Assembly (NCBI RefSeq): GCF_000526695.1
Contig: NZ_JAGO01000001.1
Span: forward strand, 1-64,000
Source: Carnimonas nigrificans ATCC BAA-78
Lineage (GTDB): Bacteria; Pseudomonadota; Gammaproteobacteria; Pseudomonadales; Halomonadaceae
Reading direction: 5' to 3'
Length of the DNA stretch: 64,000 nt
Part shown: positions 27,436-35,748 of the stretch, piece after piece
Layout: each line of letters begins with the position of its first letter
Position numbering within the stretch: position 1 is the stretch's first letter
The notes under the pieces: model-generated
The model's input: only the letters and a program-made list of their open reading frames with translations
What the model was told of the DNA's origin: nothing
The model's database searches: none
Position numbers and translations under genes: made by a program

Positions 27436-28215
27436 ATGAGCACTGCTATCGCCCTTCCTCTCGACCAGCAATGCGTACTGGTGACCGGCGGCGCACGCGG
27501 TCTAGGCCGCGCCATCAGCCTCGCCTTCCTGCGTGAAGGCGCACGGGTCGTCATCAACTATCACCGCAGTGAAAACGCCGCCCAGCAGCTACAGCACGAC
27601 TTCCCCGATCAGGCTCTCGCCCTCAAGGCAGATGTTACCCAGCCTGAACAGCTCGTTGCCCTGGCAGCCCAGGCGCAGCAACACTTTGGTCAGCCGATTT
27701 CCACCGTGGTGAACAACGCGCTGGTAGGGTTCAGTTTCAACGGTGAAGCCCGCACGCCTCTTGAACATATGGAGTGGCGCGAGCTGAATCAGCAGTTTGA
27801 AGGCAGCGTTCAAGGCGCTCTCAACTGCGTGCAGGCGACCCTTGGGGGAATGCGCGAGCTGGGATTCGGGCGGATCGTGTCGATTGGCACCAACCTGTTC
27901 CAGAATCCGGTGGTGCCCTATCACGATTACACCGCCGCCAAGGCTGCGCTGCTGTCACTTACGCGCACCATGGCACAGGAGCTGGGGCCGGAGAATATTA
28001 CCGCCAACATGGTCTCGGGCGGTTTGCTGCGCAGCACTGATGCCTCCAGCGCCACCCCCGCAGAGGTGTTCGAGATGATTGCCGCCAATACCCCGTTACG
28101 CCGCGTGACCACGCCGCAGGAATTTGCCGACGCGGTGCTGTTTTTCGCATCGCCCTGGGCACGCTCGGTCAGCGGTCAGAATCTGGTGGTTGATGGCGGA
28201 CTGGTAAAGGATTGA
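27436..28215 (+). CDS. Short-chain dehydrogenase/reductase
   Basis: A 259-residue classical SDR with the NAD(P)-binding TGGARGLG (17-24), a catalytic serine around SIGTN and the YxxxK pair in DYTAAKAAL. The adenine pocket is ALKADVTQPE, and the enzyme ends with a usual VSGQNLVVDGG segment near the C-terminus. Related to 3-oxoacyl-ACP reductase-like enzymes, but fatty acid genes are absent. ATG 27436 has AAGGA 8 bp upstream. It is followed after 4 bp by a flavin monooxygenase gene, so the two enzymes probably act on one substrate. That substrate cannot be told from sequence. Confidence 0.87.
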   Translation: MSTAIALPLDQQCVLVTGGARGLGRAISLAFLREGARVVINYHRSENAAQQLQHDFPDQALALKADVTQPEQLVALAAQAQQHFGQPISTVVNNALVGFSFNGEARTPLEHMEWRELNQQFEGSVQGALNCVQATLGGMRELGFGRIVSIGTNLFQNPVVPYHDYTAAKAALLSLTRTMAQELGPENITANMVSGGLLRSTDASSATPAEVFEMIAANTPLRRVTTPQEFADAVLFFASPWARSVSGQNLVVDGGLVKD

Positions 28216-28219
28216 TTCA

Positions 28220-29527
28220 ATGACAGCTACTTTGAAGCAGGCACATTTCAACGTTTTCCTGTTTGGCGTCGGGCACCATCGCGCCGCCTGGCGCCAGCCG
28301 CACTCTCAGGTAGAGCGGCTGGGCGATGTCAGCTTCTACGAGGAGCTGGCGCAAACCGCAGAACGGGGCAAGCTGGATGGCGTATTCTTCGCCGATGGTC
28401 ATGCGGCGATCGAACTGAGCGATGGCCCGCGCTGGTTCCTTGAACCGATCACTCTGCTCTCGGCCATGGCTCGCGCCACCGAGCGCGTCGGCCTGATTAC
28501 CACGATCTCCAGCACCTTCGGCACGCCCTTTCATACCGCACGCCAACTGGCATCGCTCGATTACATCTCGCATGGGCGTGTGGGCTGGAATCTGGTGACC
28601 TCGATGTTTGATCCTGAAGCGCGCAATCACGGCTTCGACAAGATGCCGGCACACGCCGAACGCTATGCCCGCGCCGAAGAGATGATTCAATCCGCCCACG
28701 CTCTCTGGGATAGCTGGGATGATGGCGAGCCAGGCATGGCGCGCGACGGTTGGTACGCTGATGCCGAACGTGTGCGCGCAGTGCACCATCAGGGGCGCTT
28801 CTTCCGCACTGAAGGGCCGCTCACCGTGCCCAGACCACCGCAGGGGCATCCGGTGCTGTTTCAGGCGGGCGCCTCCGAGCAGGGGCGCGACCTGGCTGCG
28901 CGCTATGCCGAGGCAATTTATGCCGTCGCCTGGGATATCGAATCCGCGCAGCGCTACTACCGTGATATCAAACGCCGTGTGCGCGCCGCAGGGCGCACCG
29001 TCGATGTGCCGATCATGCCGGGGCTGGTTACTTACGTGGCCGCTACGGAGGCCGAAGCGCGTCAGCAGCAGCAACAGCTTGATGAAATGCTGCCGGTCGC
29101 CTCGTCGCTGAGTCAGCTTGAGTTCTTCATTGATCAGGATTGTTCACAGTGGGAACTTGATGCGCCGGTTCCTCCGCTCCCGCCGCTGGAAGCGTTCAAC
29201 GGCCCCAAGGGGCGCTACGCCACTATTTTGCGCATTATCGAGGATGAACAGCCCACCCTGCGGCAACTGCTCGGACGGCTGGCCGCCGGTGGCGGACACT
29301 GCACCATGGTGGGTACGCCAGAGCAGATCGCTGACAATATCGAGCACTGGCTCGACAACGACGCTGCGGACGGTTTCAATCTGATGCCGCCCACACTGCC
29401 TGCCGGGCTTGATGACTTCGTGGATCAGGTGATTCCTGAGTTGCAGCGTCGTGGCCGCTTTCGCCGCGACTATTGCGGCACCACCCTGCGTGAACACCTT
29501 GGTCTTGAGCGCCCTGCACGCCATTGA
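28220..29527 (+). CDS. FMN-dependent monooxygenase (NtaA/SnaA/DszA family)
   Basis: A 435-residue bacterial-luciferase-like oxygenase of the NtaA/SnaA/SoxA/DszA group. Features are HAAIELSDGPRWFLEPITLLSAMA near the N-terminus, the GLITTISSTFGTPFHTARQLASLDYISHGR block, the NLVTS flavin-contact region and the late FNLMPPTLPAGLDDFVDQVIPELQRRG. Members oxidise aminopolycarboxylates, sulfur heterocycles or similar compounds using FMNH2 from a separate reductase. No reductase is adjacent; the SDR upstream by 4 bp does not look like one. Substrate unknown. Confidence 0.88.
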   Translation: MTATLKQAHFNVFLFGVGHHRAAWRQPHSQVERLGDVSFYEELAQTAERGKLDGVFFADGHAAIELSDGPRWFLEPITLLSAMARATERVGLITTISSTFGTPFHTARQLASLDYISHGRVGWNLVTSMFDPEARNHGFDKMPAHAERYARAEEMIQSAHALWDSWDDGEPGMARDGWYADAERVRAVHHQGRFFRTEGPLTVPRPPQGHPVLFQAGASEQGRDLAARYAEAIYAVAWDIESAQRYYRDIKRRVRAAGRTVDVPIMPGLVTYVAATEAEARQQQQQLDEMLPVASSLSQLEFFIDQDCSQWELDAPVPPLPPLEAFNGPKGRYATILRIIEDEQPTLRQLLGRLAAGGGHCTMVGTPEQIADNIEHWLDNDAADGFNLMPPTLPAGLDDFVDQVIPELQRRGRFRRDYCGTTLREHLGLERPARH

Positions 29528-29586
29528 GCAGGGGGCAGCCACCCCATCGCTATTTTTTATGGCCCACGATCAAGGAACATATCGCC

Positions 29587-30000
29587 ATGCCCACCACCGT
29601 GATCAATGTGGTTGCAGGCTGCCTGTTGGATCAGCAGCAGCGCTTGTTGGTGGTGCGCAAGCGCAACACCCAGCGCTTCATGTTGCCGGGCGGCAAGCCG
29701 GATACCGGAGAGTCGCCCCTCACCACACTTGCCAGAGAGTGGCAGGAAGAGCTTGGCGTGCAGCCGGATGGCGAGATCAAGCTACTGGGCACCTTCAGCG
29801 CAGCCGCCGCCAATGAGCCGAATTGTCAGGTAACGGCGACCATCTTTTGCGTTGAGGGCATGTCCGCTGAAGCCATTACCTGCGCGGCTGAAATCGAGGA
29901 GTTCCGCTGGCTTCCTATTGAACATTCAGCCACGCTGCCACTGGCCCCCTTGCTGGAAACACAGGTTCTGCCCGCGCTCAAGGCAGCGCACGGCTTCTAA
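29587..30000 (+). CDS. Nudix hydrolase
   Basis: A 137-residue Nudix-fold protein with a complete Nudix box, GGKPDTGESPLTTLAREWQEELGV (G-x5-E-x7-REWQEELG). It hydrolyses a nucleoside diphosphate linked to another group, with Mg2+ bound by the box glutamates. The start is ATG 29587 (MPTTVINVVAG) with AAGGA about 10 bp upstream; the frame is open further upstream but has no signal. It follows the monooxygenase gene by 59 bp and may be the last member of that unit. Substrate not deducible. Confidence 0.86.
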   Translation: MPTTVINVVAGCLLDQQQRLLVVRKRNTQRFMLPGGKPDTGESPLTTLAREWQEELGVQPDGEIKLLGTFSAAAANEPNCQVTATIFCVEGMSAEAITCAAEIEEFRWLPIEHSATLPLAPLLETQVLPALKAAHGF

Positions 30001-30222
30001 CCCACGCAGTTGCCCACAGCGCACTGCCCAAGGGTTGTACTTTGATGTAAACACCCAACACTACTCTAACGGCGGCGAGCAATTATCAGGCACAACCACA
30101 AGCGGCGTTGATAAAGGCAAGCAGGCAATTTGAACCGTTATTAACGGCGCGCCGGCAGTATTGTATTCAGACTAGCCCCGCTGGGCATACGTTCTCTTCA
30201 GGTAAGCAAAGGCAGCCAATCA

Positions 30223-30930
30223 ATGAGTCAGTGTGAGCAATTACAGGGAAATACGTTTGGCGAGCGCGTGGTCAATTTCAATCTTGGCCTGCGCTACGAA
30301 GGTGCCTTGCCGGAGGGATTTCGGGTCATCAATCCTTTTCTGGAAAATCCCGATACCCCTAACGTGATGCGCCAGTTTTACGACCGCTTTTATGCGGATA
30401 ACCAACAGCGCCGCATGTTGATCGGTATCAACCCCAGCCGCCATGGCGCGGCAGTGACCGGCATTCCCTTCACCGATACCAAGCGCCTTGAAAGCGATTG
30501 CGGTATCAGTGTGCCGTGGGCACACACCCATGAGGTATCGTCGGTATTTGTCTACGACATGATTCGTGCCTATGGCGGCGCCGAGCAGTTTTATCGCGAT
30601 ATTTACATTAACTCGCCCTTCCCCCTGGCGATTGTTCGGGATAAAAACGGCAAGGAAGTCAATGCCAACTATTATGACGACAAAGCGCTGTTTGCCGATG
30701 TCGAAACGTTCATGATCGAATCCATGCGCGCCCATATTGCGCTGGGAATTGATACCCGCAAAGGATTTGTACTCGGCAAGAAAAACCGCACCTTCATTGA
30801 TAAGCTCAACAAACGCGCTCATCTGTTCGACGAACTTGTTACTCTTGAGCACCCCCGTTATATCCAGCAGTACAAATCAAAAGACAAACCGTTTTATATT
30901 GATAAGTACCTTAGAGAGCTGCGCGGGTAA
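30223..30930 (+). CDS. Uracil-DNA glycosylase-superfamily protein, SMUG2/DUF4918-like
   Basis: A 235-residue protein. Motif 1 of the UDG superfamily is visible as IGINPSRHG (67-75) followed by GIPFTD, and a motif-2-like segment near the C-terminus reads LEHPRYIQQY. The spacing and the DFG-like TGIPFTDT region match the family once called DUF4918, related to SMUG2 glycosylases. It would remove uracil or a damaged pyrimidine from DNA in the cytoplasm. The motif-2 sequence differs from the canonical HPSPR of SMUG1, so activity is not certain. AAGG lies 9 to 13 bp upstream of ATG 30223. Confidence 0.7.
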   Translation: MSQCEQLQGNTFGERVVNFNLGLRYEGALPEGFRVINPFLENPDTPNVMRQFYDRFYADNQQRRMLIGINPSRHGAAVTGIPFTDTKRLESDCGISVPWAHTHEVSSVFVYDMIRAYGGAEQFYRDIYINSPFPLAIVRDKNGKEVNANYYDDKALFADVETFMIESMRAHIALGIDTRKGFVLGKKNRTFIDKLNKRAHLFDELVTLEHPRYIQQYKSKDKPFYIDKYLRELRG

Positions 30931-30940
30931 TAAAAAGAAA

Positions 30941-30958
30941 GCCTGCTTTTCGGCAGGC
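30941..30958 (-). terminator. Hairpin with A-rich left flank
   Basis: GCCTGC pairs with GCAGGC just past the glycosylase-like gene. The left flank (TAAAAAGAAA) gives a U tract only on the minus strand, where no gene lies upstream, so its role is unclear. It could still end the plus-strand transcript inefficiently. Confidence 0.35.
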
Positions 30959-31121
30959 ACGGCCCGGTTAAGGCTCGGAACAGTATCATGCAGAAAATTC
31001 CTTGATAGGCATCTGAGACAGGATTATAGTTCCTCCCATAACGCCTTTGGCAGTAAGCCCTTCCAACTATCCCGGTCGGTGCCGAGCCCAAAGGCTTTTT
31101 TGCACGGATTTCCGAGGCGCG

Positions 31122-31838
31122 ATGTCAACGGCAATACTCGTGGATGCAGGCTTTTTTGTGAAGCGCTTCCGCCACATAGAACCCAACAATGCTTACAATG
31201 GATCACGAGCCGCCGAATGCCTATTCAGATGGGCTATTTTACACCTATCAAATCCCGGAAACCGGGCCCGACGTGATCTCTACCGTATATTTGTCTACGA
31301 CTGCCCACCTTATAGTGGCAAGCAACATCATCCCATCACAGGCAAGGCTATCGACTTCTCCAGGAAAGATGAATTCAAATTCCGCACAGAATTTCATCGG
31401 TCATTACTTACCAAACGCAAAGTTGCCCTACGCTTAGGGCAGTTATCTCAAGATGTAAAGTGGACAATCAAACCTGCGAAGATAAAAGAGCTTCTCAAAA
31501 GAAAAATAACAGTAGATGAGCTTTCCGAAGAGGATGTCACCCTTACCTTTCGCCAAAAGGGAGTCGATATGCGCCTGGGGGTTGATATTACTTCTCTCGC
31601 ATTAAAGTCTCAGGTTGATCAAATCGTATTGATCTCCGGAGACGCAGATTTTGTTCCTGCCGCAAAAATCGCAAGGCGTGAAGGCATCGACTTCATACTG
31701 GACCCGATGAAGAGTCACATTCATGAAAGCCTTCAAGAACATATTGATGGCCTTCACACAACATGCGTCAAGAAGGTCTATTCCAAATATAAACAGGAAA
31801 TACCGGCATTAAAAACAGGAGATTTACCGCCTTCTTAA
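31122..31838 (+). CDS. NYN-domain (PIN-like) predicted ribonuclease
   Basis: A 238-residue protein with an NYN/LabA-type PIN-like fold. The first acidic residue is in AILVDAGFF (D8), the others in KGVDMRLGVDI and SGDADFVPA, the usual acidic triad of these Mg2+ nucleases. The spacer is long and basic (KKDEFKF... KIKELLKRK). GAGG lies 6 bp before ATG 31122, and the frame is open upstream to 31047. The gene and its flanks are visibly A+T-richer than the surroundings, suggesting recent transfer. The RNA or phage-related target is unknown. Confidence 0.75.
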   Translation: MSTAILVDAGFFVKRFRHIEPNNAYNGSRAAECLFRWAILHLSNPGNRARRDLYRIFVYDCPPYSGKQHHPITGKAIDFSRKDEFKFRTEFHRSLLTKRKVALRLGQLSQDVKWTIKPAKIKELLKRKITVDELSEEDVTLTFRQKGVDMRLGVDITSLALKSQVDQIVLISGDADFVPAAKIARREGIDFILDPMKSHIHESLQEHIDGLHTTCVKKVYSKYKQEIPALKTGDLPPS

Positions 31839-31919
31839 AAACAGAAGGCTGAATAATTACCGTTCCACATTAAGATCAATGGACAATATATTCAATATGG
31901 ATCAATATTATTATTCATA

Positions 31920-32492
31920 TTAGATACCTCTTCCCATCCCCTCCAAAAAAAGCTGATGCACGCGCGTGTCCTGGGAAAGCTCGGGATGAAAAGCGCAGCC
32001 CAATAGGTGCCCCTGCTGCACTAACACCGGCTGGTTGTCGCGTTCGGCAAGCACCGTTACGCCATCACCGACGTGGGTAATGGCAGGCGCTCGAATGAAG
32101 ACCATTTCAAGTGGCCCACCGCTCAGCGCGGTGGAGCCTTTGATAATGGCGGAATCGAGCTGCCGACCATAGGCGTTACGCTGCACGCTTACGTTCAGCA
32201 GGCCGAGGCTTTGCTGCTGCGGTTCAACTTCACGGGCCAGCAGAATAAGGCCCGCGCAGGTGCCCAGCACAGGGTGTTCGGCAGCGAAGTCGGTCAATGC
32301 TTGCAGAAGTTGATCGCGCGCCAGAAAACGCAGCATGGTAGTGGATTCACCACCCGGCAGGATAATGCCGCGAATATCATTCAGCTCTGCGGCGCTGCGT
32401 ACCAGCACCGGCTCGGCCCCGAGCAGCTTGAGCCGTGCGGCATGCGCCTGATAAGCGCCTTGAACGGCCAATACCCCTACCCGCATCGCCAT
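31920..32492 (-). CDS. pdxT: Pyridoxal 5'-phosphate synthase glutaminase subunit
   Basis: A 190-residue class I glutaminase that supplies ammonia to PdxS. The triad is C79 (GTCAG), H169 and E171 (FHPEL), with the oxyanion-type GGES motif at 47-50. The start codon overlaps the pdxS stop (TAATG), so the subunits are coupled. DXP-independent PLP synthesis by PdxST is uncommon in gammaproteobacteria, which usually use PdxA/PdxJ. Confidence 0.95.
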   Translation of the reverse strand: MAMRVGVLAVQGAYQAHAARLKLLGAEPVLVRSAAELNDIRGIILPGGESTTMLRFLARDQLLQALTDFAAEHPVLGTCAGLILLAREVEPQQQSLGLLNVSVQRNAYGRQLDSAIIKGSTALSGGPLEMVFIRAPAITHVGDGVTVLAERDNQPVLVQQGHLLGCAFHPELSQDTRVHQLFLEGMGRGI

Positions 32493-33424
32493 TATTCACC
32501 GCGCCCCTGTAACCATTGGTGCTGCTCCAGCGCAGCGACTGCCAGCCCCTTCATGGCCCCTGTGCATTCAGCGCTGCATGCCGCTACGATTTCCGGATCA
32601 TCATAGTGGGTGCAGGCCCGCACGATGGCACGCGCACGCTGCTCGGCCTCTTCGCGGGGGGCATAGGTATAGCCATCGCTCATGAAGATGCCGGAGCCGA
32701 CAAAAATGGCTTCCGCCCCCAGACTACGCATCAGCGCCGCATCTGCGGGGGTGGCGATACCGCCCGCCGAGAAGTTGGGCACCGGCAGTTTACCTTCCCT
32801 AGCAACCTGCTGAAGCAGCTCCACCGGTACGCGATAGTCACGGGCAGCCACATAAAGTTCATCCTCGCGCAGTGACGTGACGCGCTGAATATCCGCCATG
32901 ATCTGGCGCATGTGCTTCACTGCATGCACAACATCACCGGTGCCTGCTTCACCCTTGGTACGGATCATCGCTGCGCCTTCGGCAACACGCCTCAGCGCTT
33001 CACCGATATCACGCGCACCGCACACAAAGGGCGTATCAAAGTGGTGCTTGTCGATGTGATGCACTTCATCGGCGGGCGTCAATACTTCGCTTTCATCAAT
33101 AAAATCAACGCCCAGGCTTTGCAGCACCTGCGCTTCCGCGAAGTGGCCGATCCGCGCCTTGGCCATTACAGGAATCGAGCTGACCTCCATGATCTCCTGA
33201 ATCAAACGCGGATTCGCCATGCGCGCCACGCCGCCTTCCGCACGAATCTGGGCCGGCACCCGTTCCAGCGCCATCACGGCGGTCGCCCCTGCTGCTTCGG
33301 CGATCCTCGCCTGCTCGGCGGTACACACATCCATGATGACGCCGCCCTTGAGCATCTCTGCCAAACCGATCTTGAGGCGCATACGCTCATCGCGGGATAT
33401 GTTGGAAGGAATTGTCGCTACCAT
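32492..33424 (-). CDS. pdxS: Pyridoxal 5'-phosphate synthase subunit PdxS
   Basis: A 310-residue TIM-barrel synthase that builds PLP from ribose 5-phosphate, glyceraldehyde 3-phosphate and ammonia. The conserved [14 protein letters not shown], Schiff-base K89 (AKARIGH) and K157 ([11 protein letters not shown]) are present, offset by eight from the Bacillus numbering. I chose ATG 33424 because AGGAG lies 8 bp upstream, although the frame is open 15 codons further. It forms a PdxS-PdxT complex and is divergent from pdxR. Confidence 0.95.
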   Translation of the reverse strand: MVATIPSNISRDERMRLKIGLAEMLKGGVIMDVCTAEQARIAEAAGATAVMALERVPAQIRAEGGVARMANPRLIQEIMEVSSIPVMAKARIGHFAEAQVLQSLGVDFIDESEVLTPADEVHHIDKHHFDTPFVCGARDIGEALRRVAEGAAMIRTKGEAGTGDVVHAVKHMRQIMADIQRVTSLREDELYVAARDYRVPVELLQQVAREGKLPVPNFSAGGIATPADAALMRSLGAEAIFVGSGIFMSDGYTYAPREEAEQRARAIVRACTHYDDPEIVAACSAECTGAMKGLAVAALEQHQWLQGRGE

Positions 33425-33525
33425 CTGCCTGACTCCTGAACTGACCAGCCCAATTACACGCTCGACCACGAGCGGAACGAATAACGCGATGCTGGCTTAA
33501 GTCACGGCAAAACAACAGATACACT

Positions 33526-33569
33526 AGCAGTACAATTCAACCGAACTGTACTGACAAAAGTAGCGGTAC
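33526..33569. promoter_or_regulatory. PdxR operator candidate: three direct repeats with 18-bp period
   Basis: AGCAGTAC (33526), AACTGTAC (33544) and AGCGGTAC (33562) share the core RCNGTAC and begin exactly 18 bp apart. They lie between the divergent pdxS and pdxR genes. MocR-type PdxR regulators are known to bind direct repeats in this position. The spacing and identity are seen; the function is inferred. Confidence 0.6.
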
Positions 33570-33592
33570 AGCGGCCCCCATGGATAAACAAA

Positions 33593-35044
33593 ATGACCAA
33601 GCCAGGCGGTGAAGGCGCGCTCATTACCCGCGTCATGAATGATATTCGCGACAGAATCGAGCGTAGAGCGCTTAATCATGGAAATCGTCTGCCTTCCATT
33701 CGGGCGCAGGCGGCGGCGTTGGGGGTGTCCAAATCCACCGTGGTGGAAGCCTATGAACGGCTGGTTGCCGAAGGCTTGATCGAAGCGCGGCGTGGCTCCG
33801 GCTTTTTTGTCAGTGACCGCCTGCCGCCGTTCAACATCGCTGACGCTGGCCCGCGTATCGAACGCGAGATAGATCCCGTGTGGGTAACGCGCCAATCACT
33901 GGATACCGGCAGCGACACCTTAAAACCGGGGTGTGGTTGGCTACCCGAGAGCTGGATGCCTGATGAGGCCATTCGCCGTGGCCTGCGTACCCTGGCTCGT
34001 AAACCGCTGGCGCCGCTGACCAGCTACGGCACGCCGCAAGGACTACCAGCGCTGCGTCAGTTGCTGGCCCGACGTATTCGGGAGCGCGGCATCAACGCAT
34101 CGCCCGCGCAGCTGATGCTGACCGAATCCAGTACCCAGGCCATCGACCTGCTGTGCCGGTTTCTGCTGGAACCAGGCGCTACCGTACTGGTGGATGATCC
34201 GTGCTACTTCAGCCTGCAAGCGATGCTGCGCGCGCACCGCGTCAATATTGTCAGCGTTCCTTACACTCCAAATGGCCCTGACCTGCGCGCTTTCGAGCAA
34301 TGTCTGCTGCACGATCGGCCACGCCTCTATATCACCAATGCCGCGCCGCATAACCCCACGGGCGCTACGCTCACCTTCGATACGGCCCATCGCGTACTGC
34401 GTCTCGCTGAACAGCATGGTTTGACGATTATCGAAGATGACGTTTTTGCCGACTTTGAAACAACGCCATCACCACGCCTGGCCGCGCTGGACGGACTACA
34501 GCAGGTGATTCACATCGGTAGCTTCTCAAAAACGCTGTCGGCCTCGGTGCGCGTGGGCTATATCGCTGCGCGTGCCGACTGGCTGGAAGGATTGGTGGAT
34601 CTCAAACTGGCCACTGCCTTTGAATCAGGCCATTTCTCTGCCGAACTGCTGCTGACGCTGCTCGGCAACGGCACCTATCGCAAGCACATGGAGGCGGTCA
34701 GGCGGCGGCTGGCGGAAGCCACTGCGCAAACGCTTGCCAGCGTACGGCAGCTTGGCATGACGCCGTGGCTAGAGCCAAGTGGGGGGATGTTTTTATGGGT
34801 TGCGCTACCAGAGGGACTGGATGCAGCGACCATCGCTCAGCAGGCGATCAAGCAGCAGGTACTGCTCGCACCAGGCAATGTGTTCAGCCTGTCGCAGCGT
34901 GCCAGCCATTTCATGCGCTTTAATGTGGCGCAATCGCTGGAGCCGCGCATTTACGAGGTGCTGGGGGAGATCATCCAGCAGCAACGCCCGGCGGCTCTCT
35001 TTTCAACAGAAGCCGGTCAGAAACAAAGCGATGCTGGAATTTAG
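33593..35044 (+). CDS. pdxR: MocR-type regulator of PLP synthesis
   Basis: A 483-residue fusion of a GntR-type winged helix (LPSIRAQAAALGVSKSTVVEAYERL, about residues 33-57) with an aminotransferase-fold effector domain. The lysine that would hold PLP is K313 in SFSKTLSASVRVGY, and the TNAAPHNPTG and EDDVFADF segments of the cofactor site are present. PdxR senses PLP and controls pdxST. There is no clear Shine-Dalgarno before ATG 33593. The 3' end overlaps the convergent dgkA gene by 4 bp. Confidence 0.93.
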   Translation: MTKPGGEGALITRVMNDIRDRIERRALNHGNRLPSIRAQAAALGVSKSTVVEAYERLVAEGLIEARRGSGFFVSDRLPPFNIADAGPRIEREIDPVWVTRQSLDTGSDTLKPGCGWLPESWMPDEAIRRGLRTLARKPLAPLTSYGTPQGLPALRQLLARRIRERGINASPAQLMLTESSTQAIDLLCRFLLEPGATVLVDDPCYFSLQAMLRAHRVNIVSVPYTPNGPDLRAFEQCLLHDRPRLYITNAAPHNPTGATLTFDTAHRVLRLAEQHGLTIIEDDVFADFETTPSPRLAALDGLQQVIHIGSFSKTLSASVRVGYIAARADWLEGLVDLKLATAFESGHFSAELLLTLLGNGTYRKHMEAVRRRLAEATAQTLASVRQLGMTPWLEPSGGMFLWVALPEGLDAATIAQQAIKQQVLLAPGNVFSLSQRASHFMRFNVAQSLEPRIYEVLGEIIQQQRPAALFSTEAGQKQSDAGI

Positions 35045-35427
35045 CCCACGATCGGCAGAATGCCCAGCCGCGCCAGCAGAAAGCCGCCCCATACCACGGC
35101 AGCAAACAAAGCACTGACAAAGACCGCCGCTGAGCCAAGATCCTTGGCGCGTCCTGATAGCTCGTGAAACTCGCTGCCGATGCGATCAACCGTCGCTTCA
35201 ACCGCCGAGTTGATCAGTTCAGTGATGATGACCAGCAGCGCGCTGCCCAGCAGCATCAGCCAGCCCAAAAAGCTGTTCGCCAGCCAGAACGTGGCGGGAA
35301 AGCACAAAATCGCCAGCACCACTTCAAGCCGAAACGCCTGCTCGGAGCTCCAGCCCGAGCATAGCCCGCGCCATGAGTAGTGCGCCGATTTTATTAGCCG
35401 GGAAATACCGGATTGTCTAGGTTTCAT
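35041..35427 (-). CDS. dgkA: Diacylglycerol kinase
   Basis: A 128-residue, three-helix membrane kinase that phosphorylates diacylglycerol in the inner membrane during phospholipid and membrane-derived glucan turnover. The conserved surface residues are present: E70 and E77 (ELINSAVEATVD), D81, and K96-D97 (GRAKDLGSAAV). They are offset by one or two from E. coli. The start is ATG 35427 (MKPRQSGISRL); the open frame continues upstream. Overlaps the pdxR stop by 4 bp tail to tail. Confidence 0.92.
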   Translation of the reverse strand: MKPRQSGISRLIKSAHYSWRGLCSGWSSEQAFRLEVVLAILCFPATFWLANSFLGWLMLLGSALLVIITELINSAVEATVDRIGSEFHELSGRAKDLGSAAVFVSALFAAVVWGGFLLARLGILPIVG

Positions 35428-35748
35428 TACACAAAGCTCATTGTCGAGTGCCCACACACCTGCTTGAGGAAACATCTGCGGGCGCCCGTGAAAGATTCAA
35501 ATACCCTACCCTTCACTCACAGAATGGTCATCAGCCAGGCGCAACATTACACGGCGCTATTCATGTTCAAAACGCTCAGCGGCCCGAGTGATCACACTTC
35601 ACTATGGCGGAAGCGACAGCTTGCTTCTCGCTCATAGGCACCCTTGAGGATGCCTCTTTCCGGTACGGTTGGTTGCTGGGGGCAGGCAGTCGCCGCGCAA
35701 GGCCATCCTGCCTGGGGAGAACCATCCCAGCGCCGCGCCGCCACAGCA
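35428..35748. other. Intergenic gap dgkA-dacB
   Basis: About 320 bp without a convincing gene. It holds the leader of dgkA. I see no strong terminator for dacB in it. Confidence 0.5.
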
